A stretch of DNA of 13,654 nucleotides, taken from an uncultured Paludibacter sp. (GTDB lineage Bacteria > Bacteroidota > Bacteroidia > Bacteroidales > Paludibacteraceae). The notes under the pieces are model-generated. The model worked only from the letters and a program-made list of their open reading frames with translations. It made no database searches and was not told the origin of the DNA. The translations under genes were made by a program, and so were the position numbers. Positions 7,026 through 13,640 of this stretch are shown here, one piece after another. The first letter of the stretch is position 1. Each line of letters starts with the position of its first letter. Location of the stretch: contig CALFXE010000031.1 in assembly GCA_937927845.1 (NCBI GenBank), forward strand, positions 1-13,654. The letters are read 5' to 3'.

Positions 7026-7101
7026 TGTCAATAGTCAACAGTCAATAGTCAACAGTCAATAGTCAATAGTCAACAGACCATAGACCATAGACTATCGACC
7101 A
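7025..7101. repeat. Eleven-unit heptamer array inside the operon
   Basis: Exactly 77 bp (11 x 7) of head-to-tail units fill most of the 113-bp gap between the DsrE2 and TusA genes, beginning within the stop codon. The first seven units are mostly YAGTCAA (TAGTCAA or CAGTCAA). The next three drift to YAGACCA and TAGACTA, and the last is TCGACCA. No hairpin or promoter is obvious. The remaining bases to the TusA start are AT-rich. Confidence 0.85.
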
Positions 7102-7138
7102 ATTAATCACCAATTACTAATAATCAACAAAATAAATT

Positions 7139-7390
7139 ATGACAGAACAAGAATTAAGAGCAATAACAATTGCTAAATCAGTAGATGCACGTGGTACAGC
7201 TTGTCCGGGACCACTTTTGGAAGCCAAAAAGGCAATAGGTAAAATCGAAGTAGATGATGTAATGGAAATTCTCTCTGCTGATGAAGGTACTAAAGTCGAC
7301 ATACCAAAATGGTGTGGTAAACAAGGTCATGAATACCTCGGTGCAGTGGAAGAAAATGGATATTTCAAAGTTTACATGAAGAAAAAATAA
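7139..7390 (+). CDS. TusA-family sulfur carrier
   Basis: This small cytoplasmic protein of 83 residues has the TusA/SirA/YedF two-layer fold. The signature DARGTACPGPLLEAKKAI places the sulfur-accepting Cys22 in the invariant CPxP motif. A second cysteine, Cys59, occurs in PKWCGKQGHEYLG, a segment typical of TusA homologues in sulfur-oxidation or reduction clusters rather than tRNA thiolation. Proteins of this family carry sulfur as a persulfide between enzymes. The gene lies 10 bp ahead of the MvhD-like gene and after the DsrE2-like gene, so its partners are probably DsrE2 and the Hdr-like complex. No tusBCDE or mnmA gene is present nearby, which argues against a dedicated tRNA role. Confidence 0.92.
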   Translation: MTEQELRAITIAKSVDARGTACPGPLLEAKKAIGKIEVDDVMEILSADEGTKVDIPKWCGKQGHEYLGAVEENGYFKVYMKKK

Positions 7391-7399
7391 TTGTAAATT

Positions 7400-7813
7400 A
7401 TGGCTATTACCCATCAAAAAACAGCTAAGATTTTGGTGTTTTCAACTGAAAAGATTTCAGACCCTGCTATTGATATGGCAGGGCTGCTGAAATTACACTA
7501 TCCGCCAACTGTTTATACTATTACTGTACCTTGTTCGAGCGGTATCAAACCAAAATGGATTTTACATGCTTACGAAAAAGGTTTTGATGGTGTGTTTATA
7601 GCTGCGGATGGTACTGATTGTGTTTATGGTGAGACATGTACAGAAAAAATAGGTGCATTAGTCTCTAAGACACACGAACTTATGAAGGAAAAGGAACTAA
7701 ATCCGGCTCGTTTGAGAATGGCTGCAATTTGTTCGGTTTGCAGCGAATCTTTTGTGAAACAGATTAGAAGTTTTAACGAATATTTATTGAAAACCTTAGA
7801 AACAGAATCGTGA
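7400..7813 (+). CDS. MvhD-like (hydrogenase iron-sulfur subunit) protein
   Basis: This 137-residue protein is related to MvhD, the small FeS subunit that links hydrogenase or formate dehydrogenase to HdrA, and which is fused to the C-terminus of QmoB in sulfate reducers. Matching landmarks are KILVFSTEK (the start strand), DMAGLLKLHYPP, VPCSSGIKP, AYEKGFDGVFIA and DCVYGETC. The cysteine pattern departs from the family. The N-terminal CxWC pair is absent (STEK is there), and the GC of GCxxGDC is replaced by alanine. Cys45, Cys74, Cys80 and a new CSVC pair (Cys111, Cys114) remain. A cluster could still form with different ligands, or the protein may be structural. Its stop codon overlaps the next start (GTGA), indicating translational coupling to the QmoA-like subunit. 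Confidence 0.82.
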   Translation: MAITHQKTAKILVFSTEKISDPAIDMAGLLKLHYPPTVYTITVPCSSGIKPKWILHAYEKGFDGVFIAADGTDCVYGETCTEKIGALVSKTHELMKEKELNPARLRMAAICSVCSESFVKQIRSFNEYLLKTLETES

Positions 7814-9105
7814 ATCAGATTAGGAAAAATATAAGTTATGATGCTTTGGTAATCGGTGCAGGTATTGCCGGCGGTGAGGCTGCTCTCAATCTTGCGAATA
7901 CAGGTTATAAGGTATTATTAATTGAAAAAGATGACAGTGTAGGCGGAAAAATGATTTTGTTAAGTAAAGTTTTCCCGACACTCGATTGTGCTGCCTGTAT
8001 TACCACGCCTAAAGTATCCGAGATTGGACGTCATCCCAATATCACAATATTCACAGGTAGTACAGTAAGCAGTATAAAAAAGATAAGTGATAATGAATTT
8101 ACCGCTACAGTCCACAAAAAGCCTCGTTATGTTCATGTTGCAGATTGTACAGCATGTCAAAAATGCGAGGAAGTGTGTCCGGTAAGTGTCAATGATCAAT
8201 ATCAATATAATTTAGTAGGTAGAAAAGCAGCTTATATTCCCTTTAGTATTTGCGACCCTAAAGCGGCTGTAATAGATATAGAAAATTGTACGCTTTGCGG
8301 TGCATGCGAAAGAGTTTGCCCTACAAACTGTATAGATTTCACAATGGAGGATGAAGAGTTCGATTTGCACGTAAAAACTGTAGTACTTGCGACAGGTTTC
8401 AATCTTTTCGATCCGTTAAAAATACCTCGCTATGGCTTTGGAGAGTATAAGAATGTGCTGACTTCCATGCAGATGGAACGCCAAATAGCTCCAACTCGCC
8501 CATTTCACACAATATTACGACCGACTGACGGAAAAGTGCCGGATAGAATTGCTTATGTTCTTTGCACCGGTTCGCGCGATGTGTCAGTCGGCAATCCTAT
8601 CTGTTCCCAGATTTGCTGTATGTATTCCATTAAGCAGGCTCAATTGCTGATGGGTGCACTTCCAATGGCTGATGTAACTATTTATTATTTGAATATCAGG
8701 TCGTTTGGAAAAGGTTTCGAAGAGTTTTACGAACAAGCAAAAGGTATGGGAGTGAATTTTATCAAAGGAAAAATTGGTAAAATCACCGAAAAAGAAAATG
8801 GTAATTTGTTGCTACGTTACGAAGATATTAACGAAGGAAAGCTTAAAGTTGCCGAGCATGATATGGTTGTACTTTCAGTTGGCGCACTGCCTAATCCGGA
8901 AGCTAAAACCCTGTTTGCAGATGATTTGAAACTCGATAGTTTTAATTTTGTCGATCAGCCCGATTTGATGGCTTCTCCGGCTAAAACAAGTATTGACGGA
9001 GTTTTTGTGGCAGGAACAGCTTCAGCACCTATGGATATTCCCGATGCAATTTTATCTGCCGGCTCTGCTTCGTCGGAAGCTATTAGTTACTTAATGAAAC
9101 AATGA
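7810..9105 (+). CDS. QmoA-like HdrA paralogue (FAD/2[4Fe-4S] subunit)
   Basis: This 431-residue flavoprotein is of the heterodisulfide reductase A family, closest in layout to QmoA. The FAD-binding Rossmann motif GAGIAG is at 16-21, and the HdrA hallmark DCAAC (Cys60, Cys63) follows the GGK segment. An inserted ferredoxin domain (about 108-178) holds two CxxCxxCxxxC motifs (Cys113/116/119/123 and Cys160/163/166/170). The second conserved cysteine block is CTGSRD...CSQICCMY (Cys252, 265, 269, 270). The C-terminal FAD motif GVFVAGTASAP is at about 397-407. The N-terminal CHCGGN domain of full HdrA is absent, as in QmoA. Translation starts at a GTG overlapping the previous stop codon; the next Met (residue 48) would remove the FAD motif. 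It is predicted to pass electrons between flavin and FeS clusters in a complex with the next gene products. Confidence 0.88.
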   Translation: MNQIRKNISYDALVIGAGIAGGEAALNLANTGYKVLLIEKDDSVGGKMILLSKVFPTLDCAACITTPKVSEIGRHPNITIFTGSTVSSIKKISDNEFTATVHKKPRYVHVADCTACQKCEEVCPVSVNDQYQYNLVGRKAAYIPFSICDPKAAVIDIENCTLCGACERVCPTNCIDFTMEDEEFDLHVKTVVLATGFNLFDPLKIPRYGFGEYKNVLTSMQMERQIAPTRPFHTILRPTDGKVPDRIAYVLCTGSRDVSVGNPICSQICCMYSIKQAQLLMGALPMADVTIYYLNIRSFGKGFEEFYEQAKGMGVNFIKGKIGKITEKENGNLLLRYEDINEGKLKVAEHDMVVLSVGALPNPEAKTLFADDLKLDSFNFVDQPDLMASPAKTSIDGVFVAGTASAPMDIPDAILSAGSASSEAISYLMKQ

Positions 9106-9109
9106 TATT

Positions 9110-10813
9110 ATGGATAAAAGAAGAATAGGCGTTTACGTTTGTCATTGTGGTGGTAACATCTCCGATTATGTAGATGTGGAAAAAGTTCGCCAATCCGTTG
9201 AAAATGACGACAATATTGTATTGGCAAAAACAACAATGTTTGCTTGTTCCGACATGAATCAGAAGGAGATGGTTGAAGATATCAAAAATCATAATCTGGA
9301 TGGTGTTATTGTAGCTTCTTGTTCGCCTAAATTACATTTGGTTACTTTTAGAAATGTTACGCAGCGTGCTGATTTGAATAAATACACATACGTTCATTCG
9401 AATATTCGTGAACAAGCATCGTGGGCACACTCTGATAATAAGGAAGGTGCAACCGAAAAAGCAATTCATCTTGTTAAATCGGCTATTGCTAAAGCTCGTC
9501 ATGTAGAACCGCTCGAACCTTCAAAAATAAAGGCTGAGAAAAGTGTAGCAGTTATCGGAGCAGGTATTGCCGGACTAAAAGCTGCACTGTCGCTTTCAGA
9601 AAAGGATACGCATGTGTTTCTGATTGAAAAGGAAGCGACTGTCGGTGGTTGGGTTGCCAAATGGAAAGATTTGTTTATGACTGATGAAACCGGAGATGCA
9701 CTTATCAAACGTTTGTACGAGGAAGTTAAGCGTAAACAGAATATCACTGTTTTTACTAATTCAGAAGTGTTTGCAAATACGGGCAGTATTGGTAATATTA
9801 CGCTGAAAGTCAAACAGAAAGGTGAGTTGTTCGATATTACAGTTGGTTCTGTTTTAGTTGCAACAGGTTTCGAGCCATATAAACCTAAGGAAGATGAATT
9901 TGGTTTTTCAACCGTTCCAAATGTTATCACTTTGCCTGAGTTTAAGCAGTTGATAGATCACGAGAAAGATGTGTTGACTTATAATGGGCAAAAGGTAAAA
10001 AACGTATCTTTTATCTATTGCGTAGGCAGTCGACAGCCCGAAGGTGAAAATACTTATTGTTCGCGCTATTGCTGTACAGCTACTATTCATGCTGCCAATG
10101 AAGCTCGTAAAAAGTTTAAAGGCATTCAGAATTTTCATTTTACTCGTGGTGTGAGGTCTTATGGCAAACAAGAACTATTATATGCCGAATCTTTGCAAGG
10201 TGGCGATATATATTTTCAGTCATACGAAGATGATTTACCAAAAGTTTTTGTTAGAAATAACAAACCTGTAGTCAGAATAAATGATATTCTTACCGGAGGG
10301 CGTGAACTTGAGGTTGAATCCGATTTGGTTGTGTTGGTTACAGGTATGATACCAAGGAGCAACAATACCATTAGTTCATTATTTAAAATTCCTAAAGGCA
10401 GAGATAAGTTCTTCAGCGAAATTCATATGAAACTTCGACCGGTTGAGACTGTAATCGATGGAGTTACAATCGCTGGTGCTTGTCAGGGACCTAAAACAAT
10501 CATAGAATCAGTAAATTCAGCACTATCTGCTGCAACAAAAGCATACTCAAACATCAGCAAGGGTGTACTTGAAACCGATCCGCAAATTGCAAAGATTGAG
10601 ACAAAAGACTGTACAGGTTGCGAGGATTGTATCCCTGCTTGTCCGTTTGATGCAATATCGATGAAACAAATAGACGATAAAGCTATTGCAATTATAAATG
10701 CCTCATTATGTAAAGGTTGTGGTATGTGTACTCCTGTATGTCCGACTGATGCGATAGATTTAATAGCACATTCCAATATCGAAATAATGGGTATGATAGA
10801 TGCTTTGGCATAA
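9110..10813 (+). CDS. QmoB-like HdrA paralogue (FAD/2[4Fe-4S] subunit)
   Basis: This is the second, 567-residue HdrA-family flavoprotein. Unlike its neighbour it keeps the N-terminal HdrA domain (about 1-130): YVCHCGGNI (Cys11, Cys13), Cys46 in MFACSD, Cys71 in ASCSPKLH, and NIREQASWAH. The FAD motif GAGIAG is at 150-155. The conserved YCVGSR...YCSRYCC block follows (Cys304, 317, 321, 322). A C-terminal ferredoxin domain carries Cys501/504/507/511 and Cys534/537/540/544. It lacks the DCxAC hallmark and the inserted ferredoxin of the QmoA-like protein, so the two paralogues are complementary. QmoB of sulfate reducers has a C-terminal MvhD domain and is longer; here that domain is the separate gene at 7400. 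The start lies 4 bp after the previous stop codon. Confidence 0.88.
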   Translation: MDKRRIGVYVCHCGGNISDYVDVEKVRQSVENDDNIVLAKTTMFACSDMNQKEMVEDIKNHNLDGVIVASCSPKLHLVTFRNVTQRADLNKYTYVHSNIREQASWAHSDNKEGATEKAIHLVKSAIAKARHVEPLEPSKIKAEKSVAVIGAGIAGLKAALSLSEKDTHVFLIEKEATVGGWVAKWKDLFMTDETGDALIKRLYEEVKRKQNITVFTNSEVFANTGSIGNITLKVKQKGELFDITVGSVLVATGFEPYKPKEDEFGFSTVPNVITLPEFKQLIDHEKDVLTYNGQKVKNVSFIYCVGSRQPEGENTYCSRYCCTATIHAANEARKKFKGIQNFHFTRGVRSYGKQELLYAESLQGGDIYFQSYEDDLPKVFVRNNKPVVRINDILTGGRELEVESDLVVLVTGMIPRSNNTISSLFKIPKGRDKFFSEIHMKLRPVETVIDGVTIAGACQGPKTIIESVNSALSAATKAYSNISKGVLETDPQIAKIETKDCTGCEDCIPACPFDAISMKQIDDKAIAIINASLCKGCGMCTPVCPTDAIDLIAHSNIEIMGMIDALA

Positions 10814-10838
10814 ATAATAATGTGAAATATTCATCAAG

Positions 10839-11117
10839 ATGGAAGTAGAAAAAGGTAAAACAGCAAAATATTTACGAGATAAGCAAGGTGTTTCTGACAA
10901 AGCAAAAGAGCAACAGAAAGAGTTTCAGCGAATTAAGAAGCTTATAACAAATTCTTTAGCTGATGGAGAATTGACAATAACTGAAATATCAGAGAAAACC
11001 GGTCTGACACTTCCGGATGCAATGTTTTATGTTATGTCATTAGTGAAATATGGCTTTGTTCAGAAAGGAGAGATTGACGATATGGATGAATATTATACTT
11101 ATAAATTGATTAAGTAA
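10839..11117 (+). CDS. Small winged-helix protein within the Hdr operon
   Basis: This 92-residue protein has a charged N-terminal helix (1-40, rich in Lys and Glu) and a winged-helix fold. Residues 45-55 (LTITEISEKTG) form helix 2, LPDAMFYVMSLVKYGFV the recognition-type helix, and the following acidic turn with YYTYKLI the wing. It has no cysteines, transmembrane segment or ligand domain. It could be a DNA-binding regulator, or the fold could serve protein-protein contact inside the complex. Its position between the QmoB- and QmoC-like genes, and its one-base overlap with the latter (TAATG), favour production in step with the complex. I do not recognise a named family, so the function is open. 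Confidence 0.72.
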   Translation: MEVEKGKTAKYLRDKQGVSDKAKEQQKEFQRIKKLITNSLADGELTITEISEKTGLTLPDAMFYVMSLVKYGFVQKGEIDDMDEYYTYKLIK

Positions 11118-12166
11118 TGACAACAGTAAATCCAAAATTTAGTAAAAACCTTAAAAAGTACGGAGGTTTTAATTTCAATGCTTGTTATAATTGCGGTAAC
11201 TGCACTGCTGTCTGTTCACTTTCAACAAGCGACAGCTCTTTCCCACGCGAATTAGTCAGAATGAGTGTAGTTGGTTTGGAAGAAGAACTTGAATCCTCGT
11301 TAAAGCCTTGGGAATGTTATTATTGCGGTGAATGTAGCACTCATTGTCCGCAAGATGCAAATCCGGGTGAGTTGATGATGACTTTAAGACGTTGGCTTAC
11401 TGCTAAATATGATTGGACAGGGCTATCAGGCATTTTCTATAAATATCTGCCTGCATTTATTGTTGCATTATTGGCGGTTTTCGCAGGTGTTATAGTTTTT
11501 GCTAATTATATAAGCTGGAATCTAACAGAACTTTTACACTATGGTCATTATTTTGAAATGTTTGCCATTGCAACTGTTTTTGTTGTGATATTTATTCCTA
11601 ACTTACTGCGGATGTGGTATTTCACTATTATCAAACCCAAACATAAAGTGAAATTCAAAACTTATTTTAAAACATTAGGCGAATTATTTATCCATATGTT
11701 CACTCAAAAACGTGCTAAAGATTGTGATGATAATCACTTCCGTTGGTTGGAGCATCTTATACTCGTTTTTGCATATCTTTCGTTGTTGTTTACTACTGTT
11801 TTTTTAGATTGGTTTAGCACTGAGAATCTGTTTATTATAGTGCTTGGATACATCGAAAGTCTACTGATTTTTATTATTACATTCGATTTTGTTAAAGACC
11901 GCATAGAAAAGAAAAAAGCATTAGCGAAGAAGTCTCAGCCCTCAGACTGGTTTTTTGTTATATGGCTGCTATTGATGGGATTAACAGCATTTGTAGTGCG
12001 ACTTTCTATCGACCTTAACTGGTTGGAAAGTAATAAGTGGATATATATAGTACATTTAACCGTTTTAGCTCAATGGGCTATGCTGATAGTCCCTTTTGGC
12101 AAATGGACACACTTCCTTTATCGTTCGTTTGCAATGTACTTTGTAAAACTGAAAAATGTGAGGTAA
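11117..12166 (+). CDS. QmoC-like membrane subunit (HdrC + cytochrome b-like)
   Basis: This 349-residue membrane protein joins an HdrC-like ferredoxin domain to an HdrE/NarI-like membrane domain, the architecture of QmoC. Two CxxCxxCxxxC motifs are at Cys23/26/29/33 and Cys67/70/73/77, so two [4Fe-4S] clusters are predicted. Six hydrophobic segments follow at about 109-132, 146-167, 212-232, 236-258, 277-298 and 308-328. Candidate heme-b ligands are His213 and His313, with His332 just after helix 6 (VPFGKWTHFLYRS); His141 and His144 sit on the loop before helix 2. The protein would carry electrons between the soluble flavin subunits and menaquinone. No CCG (HdrB) catalytic domain is fused here or encoded nearby. 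It is the last gene of the operon. Confidence 0.9.
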   Translation: MTTVNPKFSKNLKKYGGFNFNACYNCGNCTAVCSLSTSDSSFPRELVRMSVVGLEEELESSLKPWECYYCGECSTHCPQDANPGELMMTLRRWLTAKYDWTGLSGIFYKYLPAFIVALLAVFAGVIVFANYISWNLTELLHYGHYFEMFAIATVFVVIFIPNLLRMWYFTIIKPKHKVKFKTYFKTLGELFIHMFTQKRAKDCDDNHFRWLEHLILVFAYLSLLFTTVFLDWFSTENLFIIVLGYIESLLIFIITFDFVKDRIEKKKALAKKSQPSDWFFVIWLLLMGLTAFVVRLSIDLNWLESNKWIYIVHLTVLAQWAMLIVPFGKWTHFLYRSFAMYFVKLKNVR

Positions 12167-12216
12167 TGTATTGCAGACCAACTTACCCATTGCTTTTTTA
12201 AGAATGCTTACTGGAA

Positions 12217-12260
12217 ATCGATGATTTAAGCACTGCAAATTGATGATCTAAGCACTGTAA
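12217..12260. repeat. 22-bp tandem pair
   Basis: Units at 12217-12238 and 12239-12260 share ATYGATGATYTAAGCACTGYAA (each differs at only three positions, all C/T changes). The period is the same 22 bp as in the array that begins 35 bp further on, but the core sequence is different and out of phase. Confidence 0.75.
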
Positions 12261-12294
12261 ATTGCCTATTTAATACCTTTATAGACTTACTGCC

Positions 12295-12426
12295 GATTAT
12301 CGGTAGTCTATTTGCGGATTATCGGTAAAGTAACTGCGGAGCATCTGTGGAGTAATTACAGAGCATCGGTAAGACATTCACGGAGCATCGGTAGTTGTTG
12401 TGCAGAGCACCTGTAGATATGTTACC
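12295..12426. repeat. Six-unit 22-bp-period array after the Hdr operon
   Basis: An 11-bp core (GATTATCGGTA or GAGCATCGGTA and variants) begins at 12295, 12317, 12339, 12361, 12383 and 12405, spaced exactly 22 bp. The intervening 11 bp vary, except for a frequent GCG or CA just before the core. The first copy forms CCGAT-T-ATCGG, a near-perfect palindrome, and an inverted core (TTACCGATA) closes the array at 12422-12430. Twenty-two is not a multiple of three, and no reading frame spans it. With the pair at 12217-12260 it fills most of the 326-bp gap 12167-12492, which has no gene. Function unknown. Confidence 0.8.
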
Positions 12427-12468
12427 GATAGTCTCCACGATAAGTAAGAATACTACTGATATACTATG

Positions 12469-12507
12469 AATAAGCTTTAAGTTGTCGGTTCATCAGCTTA
12501 TTTTTAG
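12469..12507 (+). terminator. Possible terminator between convergent genes
   Basis: AATAAGCT (12469-12476) is the exact reverse complement of AGCTTATT (12495-12502), and TTT follows on the plus strand. The stem is AT-rich with an 18-nt loop, and it overlaps the stop codon of the leftward HU-type gene. It could end the rightward operon, but it is weak as an intrinsic terminator. Confidence 0.3.
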
Positions 12508-13194
12508 ACTTTCCTTTAATTTACCGCTCAGAATGTCTTTACCGTTACGCGACAAAGTCTGCACTATAAGATTATATTCTCCCGCCGCCAATTCAGGTAT
12601 CTGAAAGTGTATTTCTGAAGGTTTATTGTAGGAATATAGATTTACTCTGATTTTATCTTCAGGAGCATCAGTCGGAACAAAGAACAATCCTAACCTGGGA
12701 TCTTTTGTATCTATGCGCAGTCGTTTGCCACTTAACATTCCAATTCCTCCGACTGTGATTGTTTTATTTTTTGTTTCGCTGCAAATATCTGTGAACGTGT
12801 ATAGAACCGGTGATTGCTTAGAATCTGTTATCTTCACGATCTTAGTGATTTTTATAGGCATTTCCCGTAATCGTTGACCCTCCATTCCTCGAATTTTAAT
12901 CTGATGGCGTTTGGGGTCGAATTTATCTTCTTTACTGTTAAACGTACCACAAATAGTGGGGCGTGTCCGAAATAGGGGAGTCGCAATGCTATAGCCCTGA
13001 TTAGCAAAATGTATTACTGATTGTGTAAGTCTCTCGAAATAAGCCATTGCTTGCGGACGTGTAAGACCGGAACCTTCATTTATCATGTGGGTGATGATGT
13101 CGTCAAGTTTTTTGGTTCCCGGACTTGAAACAACGGCATAGCAGGATTCGGTTTCTGCTGTAATAGCATTCTCAACAAGCATATACTTAATCAT
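12493..13194 (-). CDS. HU-fold DNA-binding protein with DUF4469-type domain
   Basis: This 233-residue protein is of a type common in Bacteroidota. The N-terminal half (about 1-120) is an HU-like DNA-binding domain: MLVENAITAETESCYAVV, then an ITHMINEGSGLTRPQA helix and a GYSIATPLFRTRPTICG strand pair. The C-terminal half (about 125-233) is an Ig-like beta-sandwich of the DUF4469 kind (ITVGGIGMLSGKRLRI, then a LAAGEYNLIVQT segment). There is no signal peptide, so it should act in the cytoplasm on the nucleoid. The start at 13194 is kept, although Met5 is also possible. It is convergent with the Hdr operon and probably unrelated to it. Confidence 0.85.
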   Translation of the reverse strand: MIKYMLVENAITAETESCYAVVSSPGTKKLDDIITHMINEGSGLTRPQAMAYFERLTQSVIHFANQGYSIATPLFRTRPTICGTFNSKEDKFDPKRHQIKIRGMEGQRLREMPIKITKIVKITDSKQSPVLYTFTDICSETKNKTITVGGIGMLSGKRLRIDTKDPRLGLFFVPTDAPEDKIRVNLYSYNKPSEIHFQIPELAAGEYNLIVQTLSRNGKDILSGKLKESLKIS

Positions 13195-13222
13195 AACATG
13201 AGTTTTAGGTAGTAAAACAATA

Positions 13223-13230
13223 CAAATTTA
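13223..13230 (-). promoter_or_regulatory. Predicted -7 element for the HU/DUF4469 gene
   Basis: TAAATTTG on the minus strand matches TAnnTTTG and lies 28 bp before the start codon. No TTG is found at the expected distance, so only the -7 part is supported. Confidence 0.4.
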
Positions 13231-13328
13231 AATTATTATCGGCTCATTTTTCATTTTTCCGATTGAGTGTGCAAATGTATAAATTGTGATCTGAAAAAAC
13301 ATATTTTAGGGCGCAATTTAACATATAT

Positions 13329-13571
13329 TTAGTTTTTATTGCCGATTTTGATACGTCGGTAATACGTGATACAAGTAATATCTATAACGCCTACAACTTC
13401 AATGTCGCCGTATATGTATTCCTGATTGTATGTTATTATTATCTTTTTCTTCGGTGTAATGTAGTCTTTGATAGTGTTAAAACCTACAAATTCTCGTGGA
13501 GCACTACCTTCGTTCAGTTCGTAACAAACTTGTATTGCTTGATACTCAAAACCCTTTTTTACGAAATGGAA
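13329..13571 (-). pseudogene. 3' remnant of a DUF4143/AAA ATPase-type gene
   Basis: An open frame of 80 codons ends at the stop at 13329-13331. It has no plausible start codon and is closed upstream by a stop at 13572-13574. Its translation contains VKKGFEYQAIQVCYEL, FVGFNTIKDYITPKKK and IIITYNQEYIYGDIEV, the pattern of the C-terminus of AAA ATPases with a DUF4143 (nuclease-like) domain in Bacteroidota. The ATPase part (Walker motifs) and most of DUF4143 are missing within the window, so a large deletion is likely. Family membership is from memory of the C-terminal pattern and is moderate in certainty. Confidence 0.5.
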
Positions 13572-13593
13572 TTAGAGAAAATGATGTTTTTAG

Positions 13594-13640
13594 CTAAACG
13601 TATTTAGAAAGATTATTTTGTTTGTCTAAATGGATTTAGA
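13594..13640. promoter_or_regulatory. Pair of CTAAAT/ATTTAG palindromes, 32 bp apart
   Basis: CTAAACGTATTTAG (13594-13607) and TCTAAATGGATTTAGA (13625-13640) are palindromes of the same family with centres 32 bp apart, about three turns of DNA. The second has perfect 7-bp arms around GG. They sit just upstream of the ATPase remnant as read on the minus strand, so they may be its former operators, or binding sites for a gene beyond the window. The gap 13195-13328 shows nothing further beyond the promoter element. Confidence 0.5.

Noticed and set aside
7025..7101. Promoter or riboswitch ahead of the TusA gene
   Set aside because: No TAnnTTTG match and no stable fold seen; the gap is a simple 7-bp tandem repeat.
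9499..9930. Long antisense frames inside the HdrA-like genes and other coding regions
   Set aside because: They overlap strongly supported genes, have no recognisable domains, and look like chance open frames in the opposite strand.
10821..10836. Second CRP-type site before the winged-helix gene
   Set aside because: TGTGA-N6-CATCA has only one intact half-site, and it lies within a closely spaced operon.
11117..12166. HdrB (CCG-domain) catalytic subunit or full HdrBC
   Set aside because: Only the two ferredoxin-type motifs and the membrane domain are present; no CCG motifs were found in this or any other gene of the window.
12295..12426. CRISPR array
   Set aside because: The core is only 11 bp with 11-bp spacers, far too short, and no cas gene is present.
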